DNA of 34,811 nucleotides from Bdellovibrionales bacterium (GTDB taxonomy: Bacteria; Bdellovibrionota_C; UBA2361; SZUA-149; JAGRAN01). How positions within the stretch are numbered: position 1 is the first letter of the stretch; every line of letters starts with the position of its first letter. Shown here piece by piece: positions 1 to 8,934 of this stretch. The notes under the pieces are model-generated. The model was not told the origin of the DNA. It ran no database searches and saw only the letters and a program-made list of their open reading frames with translations. The DNA is taken from assembly GCA_020434585.1 (NCBI GenBank), contig JAGRAN010000017.1:1-34811 (forward strand), read 5' to 3'. Made by a program: the position numbers and the translations under genes.

Positions 1-77
1 GGACAAATACGCCGCCAAATGTTCCAAGTTTTCGTGTTGCTGAAATTTTATCCGAGCTCTGCATCTGCGGTATCGAA

Positions 78-110
78 ACCGGCTATGAATCAGTGTTATT
101 TATAGCCGGT
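78..110. terminator. Hairpin without T-tract
   Basis: A perfect 9-bp inverted repeat (ACCGGCTAT and ATAGCCGGT) surrounds a 15-nt loop. No run of T follows on either strand. It could end transcription arriving from a gene left of the window, but that is inference. No coding region is recognisable in the first 140 bases. Confidence 0.35.
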
Positions 111-139
111 CTGCCTCCGACTGTCAGAGAAAAAGGTAC

Positions 140-164
140 AAAAAAAAGGGGCGCGGGCCCCTTT
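140..164 (-). terminator. Rho-independent terminator of the dodecin-like gene
   Basis: On the minus strand a perfect 8-bp GC-rich stem (AAAGGGGC and GCCCCTTT, 4-nt loop) is followed by a run of eight T. It lies just past the stop codon of the minus-strand dodecin-like gene, which is the classical intrinsic terminator arrangement. Confidence 0.75.
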
Positions 165-200
165 GTCTCCATATTTAATGGAAACGACAGACAGCTGTGA

Positions 201-425
201 TTACGAATTCCTTTCGCCGAACGCAAATTTAATCTTTACGTTAGGTTCAGCGATAGGCTGGTTTTCCATAGTGTCAGCACACTTCTGGATTTCAATGTCT
301 TGAATCAACCTGGATTTGGAAGACGCATTTTTCACAGCGCTTTCAACTGCATCGTCCAAAGTCTTTTGGGATACATCTGTAAGTTCGACTATGTCGCTAA
401 GCCCTTGTTTGAGCGCATTCGTCAT
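201..425 (-). CDS. Dodecin-like small protein
   Basis: This 74-residue protein fits the dodecin fold by pattern. A first strand ending in IVELTDVS is followed by a helix with AVESAVKNAS and two further strands, the last reading VKIKFAFGE. Dodecins form hollow dodecamers that bind flavins or related ligands in the cytoplasm. The reading frame runs 35 codons further upstream, but the internal ATG is preferred: it has GAGGG about 9 nt upstream, and the upstream extension (with several Cys and Arg) has no dodecin counterpart. Flavin-binding dodecins have a Trp in the second strand that stacks on the ring; here that stretch reads DIEIQKCAD, with no Trp anywhere. The ligand may therefore not be a flavin. 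The gene stands alone, with its own terminator. Confidence 0.68.
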   Translation of the reverse strand: MTNALKQGLSDIVELTDVSQKTLDDAVESAVKNASSKSRLIQDIEIQKCADTMENQPIAEPNVKIKFAFGERNS

Positions 426-613
426 AGGAGTGCCCTCGCAATTATGTATACGCATAAGTTCACATCGTTTTGGTGAATCAACGCCGCAGAACGCCGAGTA
501 TAGACGATTTAAAGCTGAAAAATCCAGCATACTGCTGTGAGGAATTACCCGTATTTATTCGGTGGCGGGAAATAAATATTCAAGCATGCTGAACAGCAGT
601 TCGGCTAAGGGCC

Positions 614-1633
614 CTAATTTTCTTTGCTTTTTAAAATATAAGGCTTGAGTTCTGCGGCGAGCAGCCTGCCGTAAATCCCGTGCCTTCGTGCATTAGGATG
701 CGGGTCAGAGGGCAGGGTTAATTGCTCGCGGCTTAGACCTTTCTCAGTGATGTAAGCCTTGTAAGCCTCTTTAATAGGATGGTAGTGCAAGTTCGCGTGA
801 TGTCGCAGAATCGGCAGCCTCTTCTCATCAAGCGCGGAACTGCGCCGTGGATTGATCGATAAGACGAGCGGAATCCGTTTTTGTTCCAATGCGTCAGCGA
901 GCTTTCGCAAGTGGTCGTTGGCATTGATCGAGCCTAGAAAATCGCTGGTTTTTTTTCTTTCGACGCGATCGGTTTGAGCTTCTCTCATTTTTCTAAACTG
1001 AGCAGAAGGAGCAAGGATCGCCGGACTGCCTAGCTTCTTGATAAAAAACGGCAGACCAAAGTCATTGTCGATAAAAAATACGAGCACTAGATCGGGATCG
1101 AAGGCGGCCCCTTTGCTGAAAAACTGCGTTACTTCCTGAAATGTCGAATAGCCAGGGACTCCGAAATTCAAGACTTCAATTTTCTGCGAAACTTCAGAAT
1201 CTTCATTGAGTATACGTTCGATTTCGGCAGCGAAGATCTTGTCCTGCTCGACTCCCCACCCGAACGCATAAGAGTCACCGAGAAGCGCTATGCGATATGT
1301 TCCAGCAGGTTTAGCCTGAGGTCTTTCTGGGCTGCGCATGCCGAACGAATTCGTCGTGACCCGCACCCCCTGAAACTTTACGTCCAGATTCGGTGCGAGT
1401 TCGTAGATAACGTAATCAGATTCGTTTGGAACAATTATCGAGCGCAGACTTACAGAACGATCTGACTTTACATCGCGCTCGTCGCGCTCTGTGATCTTTT
1501 GACGCAGTTCGCCGATCGATTCGAATGTCGAGCCTTCCGGACCTTCTCGCCAAATCATGTCTCGGGCAAGATACAGCCCTAGCATCACACTAAATGTGGT
1601 CGAAAACAAAAGCAGAAATAAATTGGCTCGCAT
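614..1633 (-). CDS. Membrane-anchored SGNH/GDSL-hydrolase-like protein
   Basis: This 339-residue protein has one N-terminal membrane segment (about 4-24), so the rest should face the periplasm. The SGNH blocks are visible in order: LLGDSY with candidate nucleophile Ser121, FGVPGYS (157-163), FFIDND (186-191, in place of the usual GxND) and DPHPN (310-314) with the Asp and His of the catalytic pair. Relatives include esterases, acyltransferase-associated proteins such as AlgX/AlgJ, and polysaccharide O-acetyl-modifying enzymes. A role in tailoring an envelope glycan is a guess from the family and from the glycan locus downstream. The gene lies 71 nt after an unknown membrane protein on the same strand and is probably co-transcribed with it. 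Confidence 0.7.
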   Translation of the reverse strand: MRANLFLLLFSTTFSVMLGLYLARDMIWREGPEGSTFESIGELRQKITERDERDVKSDRSVSLRSIIVPNESDYVIYELAPNLDVKFQGVRVTTNSFGMRSPERPQAKPAGTYRIALLGDSYAFGWGVEQDKIFAAEIERILNEDSEVSQKIEVLNFGVPGYSTFQEVTQFFSKGAAFDPDLVLVFFIDNDFGLPFFIKKLGSPAILAPSAQFRKMREAQTDRVERKKTSDFLGSINANDHLRKLADALEQKRIPLVLSINPRRSSALDEKRLPILRHHANLHYHPIKEAYKAYITEKGLSREQLTLPSDPHPNARRHGIYGRLLAAELKPYILKSKEN

Positions 1634-1704
1634 ATCACAACTCCAACCGATTCGGTCTATTCGCTAACACATCTTGGCCGAAAAGGGGAGGGACTGCGTT
1701 AATG

Positions 1705-2865
1705 TTAGAACAAGCCGCTCAACCAAGTGTTGTCGGTCGGAGGGGAGACATCGCGTTGTTCAGCCGGGTGAGTGAATGACCAAAGCGCAGCTCGACGGCG
1801 GGAGGGAAGTTCCTTGTGGTAAAAGTCCCAAATATCCACCATCTGTCGGCTAACTTCGCACTGCTTAACTAGAAGATCCGCCATCGCGTCGCGGTAAGTC
1901 CTGTATTCAGACTCCTCGATCGGACCAGAGGCTTGCATGCAAAACAATGCGTCCTGAGCATAGGAAAGATCGGAGCGAATCTCCGTTAGGTAGGCAGATA
2001 GCTTGAAGCGCAGAGTTTGCGCTCTAAGCTCAGCAAGTTTGAACGTTTTAATATCCTGCGCGTTAACTTTTACCTGATGCATCAAGTTTTCAATTTCATA
2101 CTCCTGCACATTATCGATATCTTCCAACGCTTCGCGAAATGCATTGCCCCTGCGCTCCATGCTTGCAGCAATTGCTGTTGTTTGAAGCTGGCGCCATACG
2201 CCAGTCGCGGCAAGTCCCTGAGTGAGGCGGCGGCGAAGCGATCTAGCGGCTCGGACATGAAACGCGAGGCGAACGATACGTTGGTAACGCTCCTGAGAAG
2301 TCTCCGAAACAGGCAAGGCGTTGACTGCGGACAGCATTGCACAGCGAACGAGTTTAATATAAGTGTCCTGCCCGATGCTCGCCGCGGTTAAGGCATTAGG
2401 CCAATAGTAAAGGGTATCAAACACAGCCTTTCCGTTCTTGAGGTTTCGATCCTTAACGAAGTCGACAACGGGACTGATGCGGGCTGTGATATATGAATCA
2501 TAGCAAATGTCTTTTAGCTGTTCCGCAAAGCCCACAAATCTAGACATTGCGGTCGGACATTCTTCGTATGATTGAAGTGGGATTTTCCAACCTACCTCAG
2601 CAACCCAAGGATTTTCGTCGTACTCTCGACATTGCGCTATCATCGCCCGGTCGACGGTCGGCTTTTTTTCTTCCTCAGGATCTACGAAGCTCGTGGTGAA
2701 GGTGAAGCCGATGGAGAGGAGAATTAGGTAAAAGCATCCCGATACAAACAACTGGAAGGGAGTGTTGATATCTTCGTCCTGCTCCGCCCTGATCATGCGG
2801 GCGTACTCGCGAACATGCTCCGGAAAGGGCGAATTCGGCGAATTAATAAACCGTCTAAACGACAC
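1705..2865 (-). CDS. Unknown single-pass membrane protein
   Basis: I do not recognise this 386-residue protein. A GTG start is used, with GGGGTAGG shortly upstream. One hydrophobic segment (about 43-62) follows a short charged cytoplasmic N-terminus. The long remainder is rich in Arg, Glu, Ala and Leu, looks largely helical, and contains scattered Cys residues. A helical stretch around 225-310 may form a coiled coil or helical bundle. It precedes the SGNH-like gene on the same strand, so the two may form a membrane-associated pair. The frame is open over its full length with no competing ORF of similar quality. Confidence 0.55.
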   Translation of the reverse strand: MSFRRFINSPNSPFPEHVREYARMIRAEQDEDINTPFQLFVSGCFYLILLSIGFTFTTSFVDPEEEKKPTVDRAMIAQCREYDENPWVAEVGWKIPLQSYEECPTAMSRFVGFAEQLKDICYDSYITARISPVVDFVKDRNLKNGKAVFDTLYYWPNALTAASIGQDTYIKLVRCAMLSAVNALPVSETSQERYQRIVRLAFHVRAARSLRRRLTQGLAATGVWRQLQTTAIAASMERRGNAFREALEDIDNVQEYEIENLMHQVKVNAQDIKTFKLAELRAQTLRFKLSAYLTEIRSDLSYAQDALFCMQASGPIEESEYRTYRDAMADLLVKQCEVSRQMVDIWDFYHKELPSRRRAALWSFTHPAEQRDVSPPTDNTWLSGLF

Positions 2866-3024
2866 TTGGCCTACCCCTGCCGCGCGCTCAAAGCGGCAAG
2901 CTCCTGAAGGAGCGAAAAGTGCTATAACCCGAGTGATATGCTCGATTATAAAGTGCGTAGATCGCCTATTCCACCGAAGGGATCTAATAAAGCGCTGTGA
3001 TTACGTAGTGTTTTAGTGTATAAA

Positions 3025-3030
3025 TATAAT
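3025..3030 (+). promoter_or_regulatory. Candidate -10 box upstream of the response regulator
   Basis: A perfect TATAAT lies in a very AT-rich stretch about 43 nt before the response-regulator ATG, in the 207-bp divergent gap. No good -35 box lies 16-18 nt upstream, so this is suggestive only. Confidence 0.3.
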
Positions 3031-3072
3031 GTATCCCTTTAATATTCTGCACTTCGTTGAGAATATTGTTTG

Positions 3073-3468
3073 ATGAGAATTTTAATAGCGGAGGATCAGC
3101 CTGCGACGGCTTCTATCCTGGAGACCATCCTTTCCGGGTACGGAACCTGTGATGTCGTCGACAACGGCAAGAAGGCGGTTCGTGCGGTAGAGCGAGCGTT
3201 TAAGGAGCGCAAGCCCTACGACTTGATTTGCCTTGATTTAATGATGCCTGAAATGGGCGGTAGGGAAGCTCTGCTAACAATTCGTCAGGTAGAAAAAGAC
3301 AATTCGCGCCACAGCCTTTCGCATTACTCGAAAATCATGATTGTAACAGCCGTATCGGACACTCATAACCGTGCCGGCGCACTTTCTGATGGTGCGGCCG
3401 TTTATATCACTAAGCCTTTCAGAAAGGATGAACTGATCAGGCAGCTCAAAGCGATGGGATTTATTTAG
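3073..3468 (+). CDS. Single-domain response regulator (CheY-like receiver)
   Basis: This 131-residue protein is a receiver domain alone. It has the acidic pair Glu7-Asp8, the phosphoacceptor Asp55 in CLDLMMPEMGG, the switch Thr92 in IVTA, and the invariant Lys114 in TKPF. Such proteins receive a phosphoryl group from a histidine kinase and act by protein contact rather than by binding DNA. No kinase is in the window, so the partner is elsewhere. The frame opens one codon earlier with TTG, but the ATG is the natural start. A weak GAGAA precedes it. Its last bases overlap, tail to tail, a small minus-strand gene. Confidence 0.9.
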   Translation: MRILIAEDQPATASILETILSGYGTCDVVDNGKKAVRAVERAFKERKPYDLICLDLMMPEMGGREALLTIRQVEKDNSRHSLSHYSKIMIVTAVSDTHNRAGALSDGAAVYITKPFRKDELIRQLKAMGFI

Positions 3469-3617
3469 ATTGAATGGTTCGGACTTGATTTGCGCTTCTC
3501 GTCTTCGATGCTGCGCCGGGCGTCCGATTTTTTGCGAATAAGCGAAAGCGCTGCTTTGGCTCTGCGTTCCAAGTATGAGTCTTTTGATTCGTCTTGCTGA
3601 TCTTTGGCGAAATCCAT
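3465..3617 (-). CDS. Small basic protein of unknown function
   Basis: This 50-residue protein is highly charged: acidic and Gln-rich at the start, then Arg/Lys-rich (KKSDARRS, DEKRK). It looks like a single long helix, and I recognise no family. The best argument that it is real is the start site: GGAGGT lies 5 nt before the ATG, among the strongest SD sites in the window. The frame stays open 34 codons upstream, but no comparable start exists there. It converges on the response regulator with a 4-bp overlap of the stop codons. Confidence 0.5.
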   Translation of the reverse strand: MDFAKDQQDESKDSYLERRAKAALSLIRKKSDARRSIEDEKRKSSPNHSI

Positions 3618-3720
3618 CGTACACCTCCACCACGAAATCCCAAACACTCGCCCGTCCACTACTGTTATGAGGGCAAGCGCTGATTTGTTTACTTTAAGCT
3701 GATTGGCGGCAATGTCCATT

Positions 3721-3801
3721 GATAACAGCTACTTAGCTTATTTTTTCGCTGCTAAACAAGGGAATCAGCCCGGCGGCTAAGGTCATCTAAAGATAACAGC
3801 T
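3721..3801. repeat. Pair of 10-bp direct repeats in the leader of the glycosyltransferase gene
   Basis: GATAACAGCT occurs at 3721-3730 and again at 3792-3801, seven helical turns apart. The second copy is part of AACAGCTGTT, a perfect palindrome followed by a T-run. The spacing suits a regulator site upstream of the glycan locus, but no known operator is recognised. Confidence 0.3.
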
Positions 3802-3840
3802 GTTTTTTTACGCAAACCTTTGAATCGACGGAATTGAATC

Positions 3841-6108
3841 TTGGCAGCTGAGCTCGCACCAATCGTAATCTTTCACAAAGACCATGAGCTTGATCCGGCC
3901 GGGGTAAACGGTGGGGCGGAGACTGCAGTCAAAGAGCTGGCTCAGGCGCTGGTCCGTCGCGGCCACCTAGTTTATGTCGCTGCTCAGCTTCCGATGGGTT
4001 TTGTTACAGGGCTGCCTTCGGATGGTCTGTTTTCGGACGGAGTTCATTACATCGACGTTGGTCCGGCTTACAACACAGCTCGTGCGTTCGAAGTTCTCGA
4101 GCGCAAACACAATCTGCAAAACTATCACTTAATTGTGGCCAGCAAAGCACAAGCCTTAGTTGAATCTCAGTCAAACTCTAGAGTCCTAACGAGATTGTTT
4201 ATCACTCATGAACCGTCTACCGAAGCGCTTGGAATTGAACCTGCAGAACTTGGAACATATTGTGACAAGATTATTTGTGTTTCGCAGCAGCAAGAGGAGG
4301 CGGTAATCGCTGCGGGCGTAGACAAAGCCAAGACAACTGTCATTCACAATGGCGCAGATCTCAGTCGCTTCACACCCGGAGATCCAGAACTCCGCGACTA
4401 CAAGCGTATAATCTTCGTTGGCGCGCTCGTGATTGATAAAGGCGTTCATTTACTAATCCAAGCAGTCGTTGAACTTCTGCTAAAACATCCGGGTCTTTCA
4501 CTGGATATTTACGGAAGTGCAGAAATGTGGGGGCGTGAAAACTATTTTGACGTAGACTCGATCGATAAAGCTGTGCCGGAAATTCGCTTTCACGGCGCGG
4601 TTGATCAAGATGTTCTTGCAGAAGCTTACCGCACAGCGGGACTACTAGTTCAGCCGTCAATTTTCTTCGATTCCTTTGGATTATCTGTAGCCGAAGCTCA
4701 GGTCTGCGGACTGCCTGCCGTTGGCAGCATGAATACAGGAATGCGTGAAATCATCGACGACGGGCAAACGGGAGTGTTGCTTAACGAAGTCACGACAGAG
4801 TCGGTTAAAGAGATTATCGAATATTTGATCAGCCATCCCCAGCGGCTGCGTGAAATGAGCCGCAAGTGTCTTGAAGTTAAGCGTGGTCAGTTTAGTTGGG
4901 AGACAACCGCGGATCGAGTCTGTTCGTTATTAGAGGCGAAGACTGAGAAACCGCAGACAATAGTTCAAGCGCTGAACGAATTTAATCGACCGCGAGTAAC
5001 GGTAGGAATTCCCACCTTTAATCGCAAAAACTATCTAGCTGCTGCTCTTGATAGCTTGCTGCCCCAGAGAGACTTGATTCACGAAATTCTTATTGTCGAT
5101 GACGGATCGACGGACGAGACCTTGGATTATCTCAAATCCTTAGCAGATCCAAAGATTCGTTCGATTAGCTTTCCGGAAAATCGCGGCCGTCCTGCAGCTC
5201 GAAGTCGAATCGTAGAGGAAATGGACGGCGACTACCTAATGTGGCTCGACGACGACGACGCTCTGACTGATGACGCGCTGCAAACGATCCATGACTGTTT
5301 GAAGCGTGAACCAGCTGCGGACATTGTTTTTGGCGACTATTTGGAATGCGACGCAGATCTGAACTTTGTAAAACGCAGACAATATCATGCGATTGAGCCG
5401 CGAATGTTGATCGGCCACTTGGTTTACGAAGATGTGATACCAAACGGCGGTACAGTAATCGCTCGTTCAGTATTTAAAGAAATCGGCTCTTATGACAGTG
5501 GATTCCCCCGCTGCCAAGATTATGAGTTCTGGTCTCGTGCTGCAATGGCGGGGAAAAACTTCGTCCATCACGGGAAGGGCGTTTATAAGGTGCGAATGCA
5601 CGGAGCCAATCTGGCCAATCCCGAAATTGTGCGCGACCAAAGCAGATTACAGTGCGAGATTGTAAAACGAATTCTTGCCAATACGCCGATTGAGAATATT
5701 TTTCCACAATTCGATTGGGCGGAAGACAATGCTGTAAAGTCCGCCGCAGAGTCTCTTTTGATGATTGCGAAAGTATTCTTTGATCATGGTGATGACCAAA
5801 GCGCATTAGACTGTGCCGCACAGGCTAACGAGTTCCATTCAAGCAGCGTAGGCCGGTTTATGCAGGCTTATATGTTGCGGTCGCTAGGGAGATCGGGGGA
5901 GTCAGCAGATCTTTTTGCAGCGACTCTCGCTGAGCTCCAGCCAAATCTTGCCTATCTAAACACTGAAATCGGCAGCCTGCGCGGCAGTGCAAAAGTTGCT
6001 GATGAAGCTCGCAAACAGCGTCTTGAGTCCGAATCACCGAACGGTTCGGCTCGAACTGCATCAAGCGAGCTGACCCCAGTGTCAGCGGAGTTGATGTCCG
6101 ATTCCTGA
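3841..6108 (+). CDS. Bifunctional GT4-GT2 glycosyltransferase
   Basis: This 755-residue protein joins two glycosyltransferases. Residues 1-375 are a GT-B, GT4-type unit: VNGGAET near the N-terminus, the acceptor-side ITHEPS, VIHNGAD before the second Rossmann half, FVGALVIDKG, and the donor-binding DSFGLSVAEAQVCGLPAV. Residues from about 385 to 640 are a GT-A, GT2-type unit with VGIPTFNR, VDDGSTDE, the metal-binding LDDDD, and CQDYEFW. The last 100 residues are helical and TPR-like. It should transfer two sugars in succession during surface-glycan synthesis at the cytoplasmic membrane face. A TTG start is used: an in-frame stop lies two codons upstream and GGAA about 10 nt upstream. It heads a plus-strand run with the AsnB-like and GT2 genes. 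Confidence 0.88.
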   Translation: MAAELAPIVIFHKDHELDPAGVNGGAETAVKELAQALVRRGHLVYVAAQLPMGFVTGLPSDGLFSDGVHYIDVGPAYNTARAFEVLERKHNLQNYHLIVASKAQALVESQSNSRVLTRLFITHEPSTEALGIEPAELGTYCDKIICVSQQQEEAVIAAGVDKAKTTVIHNGADLSRFTPGDPELRDYKRIIFVGALVIDKGVHLLIQAVVELLLKHPGLSLDIYGSAEMWGRENYFDVDSIDKAVPEIRFHGAVDQDVLAEAYRTAGLLVQPSIFFDSFGLSVAEAQVCGLPAVGSMNTGMREIIDDGQTGVLLNEVTTESVKEIIEYLISHPQRLREMSRKCLEVKRGQFSWETTADRVCSLLEAKTEKPQTIVQALNEFNRPRVTVGIPTFNRKNYLAAALDSLLPQRDLIHEILIVDDGSTDETLDYLKSLADPKIRSISFPENRGRPAARSRIVEEMDGDYLMWLDDDDALTDDALQTIHDCLKREPAADIVFGDYLECDADLNFVKRRQYHAIEPRMLIGHLVYEDVIPNGGTVIARSVFKEIGSYDSGFPRCQDYEFWSRAAMAGKNFVHHGKGVYKVRMHGANLANPEIVRDQSRLQCEIVKRILANTPIENIFPQFDWAEDNAVKSAAESLLMIAKVFFDHGDDQSALDCAAQANEFHSSSVGRFMQAYMLRSLGRSGESADLFAATLAELQPNLAYLNTEIGSLRGSAKVADEARKQRLESESPNGSARTASSELTPVSAELMSDS

Positions 6109-6144
6109 TGGACGGGCAGTCCAGACAGCGTGTACCTTTAAACT

Positions 6145-8049
6145 ATGTGCGGAATAGCCGGAATACTTTCTAATGCTGAGCCTCCGAGTGAGGCTGAATT
6201 GCGTGCGATGGCCGAGTCGCTGCGGCATCGGGGACCAGACGCAATGGCTGTCAGTTTGCTCGGTCATACGGGACTCGCACATACCCGCCTTTCAATCATT
6301 GATACACGTGAAATAGGCCGACAGCCCCTGAAGGACACCACGGGCAATTACGTAATTGTTTACAATGGGGAGGTTTACAATTTCTCGGAACTTCGACGGC
6401 AGTTGGAGCAAGACGGTGCAAGGTTCAGGACAAACACCGATACGGAAGTTGTTTTAGAGGCATATAAGCGCTGGGGTCAAGAATGCGTTAAGCGATTCAT
6501 TGGAATGTTTGCTTTCGCGATTTGGGATCAAACGAAACATCAGCTGTTCCTTGCTCGTGATCGGATGGGTCAAAAACCGCTATTTTACGCCGAACTTCGC
6601 GGCGGAGGTATTATCTTTGCGTCTGAGTTAAAAGCGATTCTTGCATCGGGTAGGATCGAACGTAGATTAAATCTTCGTACTTTGAACTCATTCTTAGCGA
6701 CCAACTACGGCCTGGGCGAAGAAAGCTTCATTGATAGAGTTAAGAAGCTTCCGCCCGCGTCGACTTTGCTTGTTGAGTATGATGGTTCCTTCAAATTGAG
6801 TCAGTACTGGAGCCTTGAAGATTTTTTTCAAAACAAACGATCATTTCCCAGCACGGCGCACGCAGTAGAAGAGTTCGATTCGCTGCTGCTGCAAAGCGTG
6901 CAGGCTAGACTAATTAGCGATGTTCCACTCGGAGCTTTTTTGAGCGGTGGAATAGATTCCTCGGCAATTTCGGCAGCGATGACCCGCCTTCGAGAACCCG
7001 CTCAGAACAAAACTTTTAGCATTGGATTTAAAGAGCGGACATACAGCGAACTGCCTGAAGCGAGAAAGATTGCTGACTTTCTTGGAGTACAGCATCGAGA
7101 TGAAATCGTGGATGCTGATATGGCTGCCATACTGCAGGACTTGGTTTACTACTCAGACGAACCTTTTGCCGACACATCGATAATACCCGTTTACTACCTA
7201 TGCAAGTTCGCTAGGGAGTCAGTAACGGTCTGTTTGTCTGGCGACGGCGGAGACGAAATTCTTGGCGGCTACACTACGTACATTGCAGATAAACTAAACC
7301 ATTTTCTGCGCTGGGTGCCTCGTGGACTATTCAGCTCCGCGCACGGCGCTGTAAGAAGGCTAATTAAGCCGAGCTTTGGAAAAGTAAGCTTTGATTACAA
7401 GCTGCGTCATTTTCTGCGAGGAGCAAACGCCGACTCGATTAAAGCGCATTTTGCTTGGCGAGAGATCTGCGGCAAGAGTGAGCGAAGAAGCCTGCTCAAT
7501 CCTGATGTTTGGAGCAGTATAAAGGACCATGACCCACTCGATGTTTTCTATCATTATGCTGAGCAGGTGCGAGGCTGCAGCTATCTTGATCAATCTATGT
7601 ATGTGGATATCAAAACATGGCTGGTCGATGACATCCTTGTGAAAATCGATCGCGGCTCCATGGCTCATTCTCTTGAGGCGCGTGCTCCATTTCTTGATCA
7701 TCGTCTGGTTGAGTTCGCTGCCTCCCTTCCGGTTGACTTGAAGATTAACGGCTTAAACAAAAAATATATTTTGCGTAAAAGCCAGGAAGCTCACCTTCCG
7801 CCAAGTACGATTAATAGGAAAAAGGAGGGCTTCAATGCGCCTATTTCCCACTGGCTGCTGAAATCTTCGCTTAAATCTTACTACGACGAGTTGCGCGAGA
7901 CTCCGTCATCCGGTGCAGGGTTACTGCAGTCTAAGGTGGTAGATGGATTGTGGCGGGCTCACGCTGAGTGCCGTGAAGACAATAGCCTCAAGCTGTTTGC
8001 CTTGATAGTCTTTGATCAGTGGTGTAAGCGTTTTGAGATTGCTGTTTAG
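6145..8049 (+). CDS. asnB: Glutamine-hydrolysing asparagine synthase / amidotransferase (AsnB family)
   Basis: This 634-residue protein has the two AsnB domains. The N-terminal Ntn glutaminase begins MCGIAG, so Cys2 is the nucleophile once Met1 is removed. The C-terminal synthetase has the ATP-pyrophosphatase loop LSGGIDSS and the SGDGGDE motif. The housekeeping reaction makes asparagine from aspartate, glutamine and ATP. AsnB relatives inside polysaccharide loci often amidate sugar carboxylates or play undefined roles in exopolysaccharide synthesis. Its position between glycosyltransferases supports that reading. It follows the GT4-GT2 gene by 36 nt and precedes a GT2 gene by 24 nt. Confidence 0.92.
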   Translation: MCGIAGILSNAEPPSEAELRAMAESLRHRGPDAMAVSLLGHTGLAHTRLSIIDTREIGRQPLKDTTGNYVIVYNGEVYNFSELRRQLEQDGARFRTNTDTEVVLEAYKRWGQECVKRFIGMFAFAIWDQTKHQLFLARDRMGQKPLFYAELRGGGIIFASELKAILASGRIERRLNLRTLNSFLATNYGLGEESFIDRVKKLPPASTLLVEYDGSFKLSQYWSLEDFFQNKRSFPSTAHAVEEFDSLLLQSVQARLISDVPLGAFLSGGIDSSAISAAMTRLREPAQNKTFSIGFKERTYSELPEARKIADFLGVQHRDEIVDADMAAILQDLVYYSDEPFADTSIIPVYYLCKFARESVTVCLSGDGGDEILGGYTTYIADKLNHFLRWVPRGLFSSAHGAVRRLIKPSFGKVSFDYKLRHFLRGANADSIKAHFAWREICGKSERRSLLNPDVWSSIKDHDPLDVFYHYAEQVRGCSYLDQSMYVDIKTWLVDDILVKIDRGSMAHSLEARAPFLDHRLVEFAASLPVDLKINGLNKKYILRKSQEAHLPPSTINRKKEGFNAPISHWLLKSSLKSYYDELRETPSSGAGLLQSKVVDGLWRAHAECREDNSLKLFALIVFDQWCKRFEIAV

Positions 8050-8073
8050 CCGGCGAGTTGCAGGAAATTAGCT

Positions 8074-8934
8074 ATGTTTACTGTCGTCATTCCAGCGTTG
8101 AACGAGGAGCAGGGGATTGCTGAGACAATTCTTGAGCTGCAAACTGTCTTCGCGGAGCAGGGATATGAGTCCCCTGAAATAGTTGTCGTTGATGACGGCT
8201 CCTCGGACGGTACTGGAGCAGAAGCCCGCCGCCTAGGGGCAAAAGTAGTGAGGCATTTAAGCAATCTCGGCTACGGTAAGTCGCTAAAAGACGGAATCTT
8301 GGAAGCCAGTTTCGATACGATCGTGACAACCGATGCAGACGGAACCTACCCAGCTGCTGAACTTCCGAAGCTGCTCAACAAGTATAACGAAGGTTTCGAC
8401 ATGGTTGTCGGTGAACGCACAGGAGACCACTATCGTGAGTCGTGGTTCAAAATGCCGCTGCGTAGACTGCTCAAATTTCTAGTAGAGTTCTCGTCAGGTA
8501 CTAAAGTGCCGGACGTAAATTCCGGCATGCGAATTTTTTCGCGCAAAATTTCCCGCAAGTATTTTAAGCAGCTAAGTACGTCGTTTAGCTTTAGTACATC
8601 GATTACACTTGCTTATCTGATGACGAGTAAGTGCATCGCGTTTGTTCCGATTGAGTACCGAGAGCGAGTCGGAAGTTCTAAGGTAAGGCTTTTTCGCGAT
8701 TCGCTGCGCACACTGCAGTTCATTACTCAGGCGATTTTGTACTACAATCCGATAAAGCTGTTTATTCTCTTTTGTTCATTTATTTTAGCCATAGCTATTG
8801 GAGCCTTCCTTTTCGGACTCTTGTGGAGCAGTGTAACTTTGATGCTGCTAGGGGTGGGCTGTGTGCTAATGGCGATATTAGTCTTTTCGCTGGGCCTTCT
8901 CGCCGATTTACTTAGACAGATAATGTTTCGCTAA
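8074..8934 (+). CDS. GT2 glycosyltransferase, dolichyl/undecaprenyl-phosphate type
   Basis: This 286-residue protein starts MFTVVIPALNEEQGI and has VVVDDGSSDGTG (Asp40-Asp41) and TTDADGTYP (metal-binding DAD). These are the marks of the DPM1/ArnC-like GT2 group, which moves a sugar from a nucleotide donor to a polyprenyl phosphate. Two hydrophobic segments near the C-terminus (about 228-250 and 252-275) should anchor it in the inner membrane. It could supply the polyprenyl-linked sugar used by the GT39-like enzyme further along. Its stop overlaps by 4 bp the stop of the convergent minus-strand gene. Confidence 0.85.
   Translation: MFTVVIPALNEEQGIAETILELQTVFAEQGYESPEIVVVDDGSSDGTGAEARRLGAKVVRHLSNLGYGKSLKDGILEASFDTIVTTDADGTYPAAELPKLLNKYNEGFDMVVGERTGDHYRESWFKMPLRRLLKFLVEFSSGTKVPDVNSGMRIFSRKISRKYFKQLSTSFSFSTSITLAYLMTSKCIAFVPIEYRERVGSSKVRLFRDSLRTLQFITQAILYYNPIKLFILFCSFILAIAIGAFLFGLLWSSVTLMLLGVGCVLMAILVFSLGLLADLLRQIMFR

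Noticed and set aside
2762-3016. 84-residue plus-strand frame opposite the start of the unknown membrane protein
   Set aside because: It reads the complement of the membrane protein gene and its upstream region, has no SD or family features, and competes with a longer, better frame.
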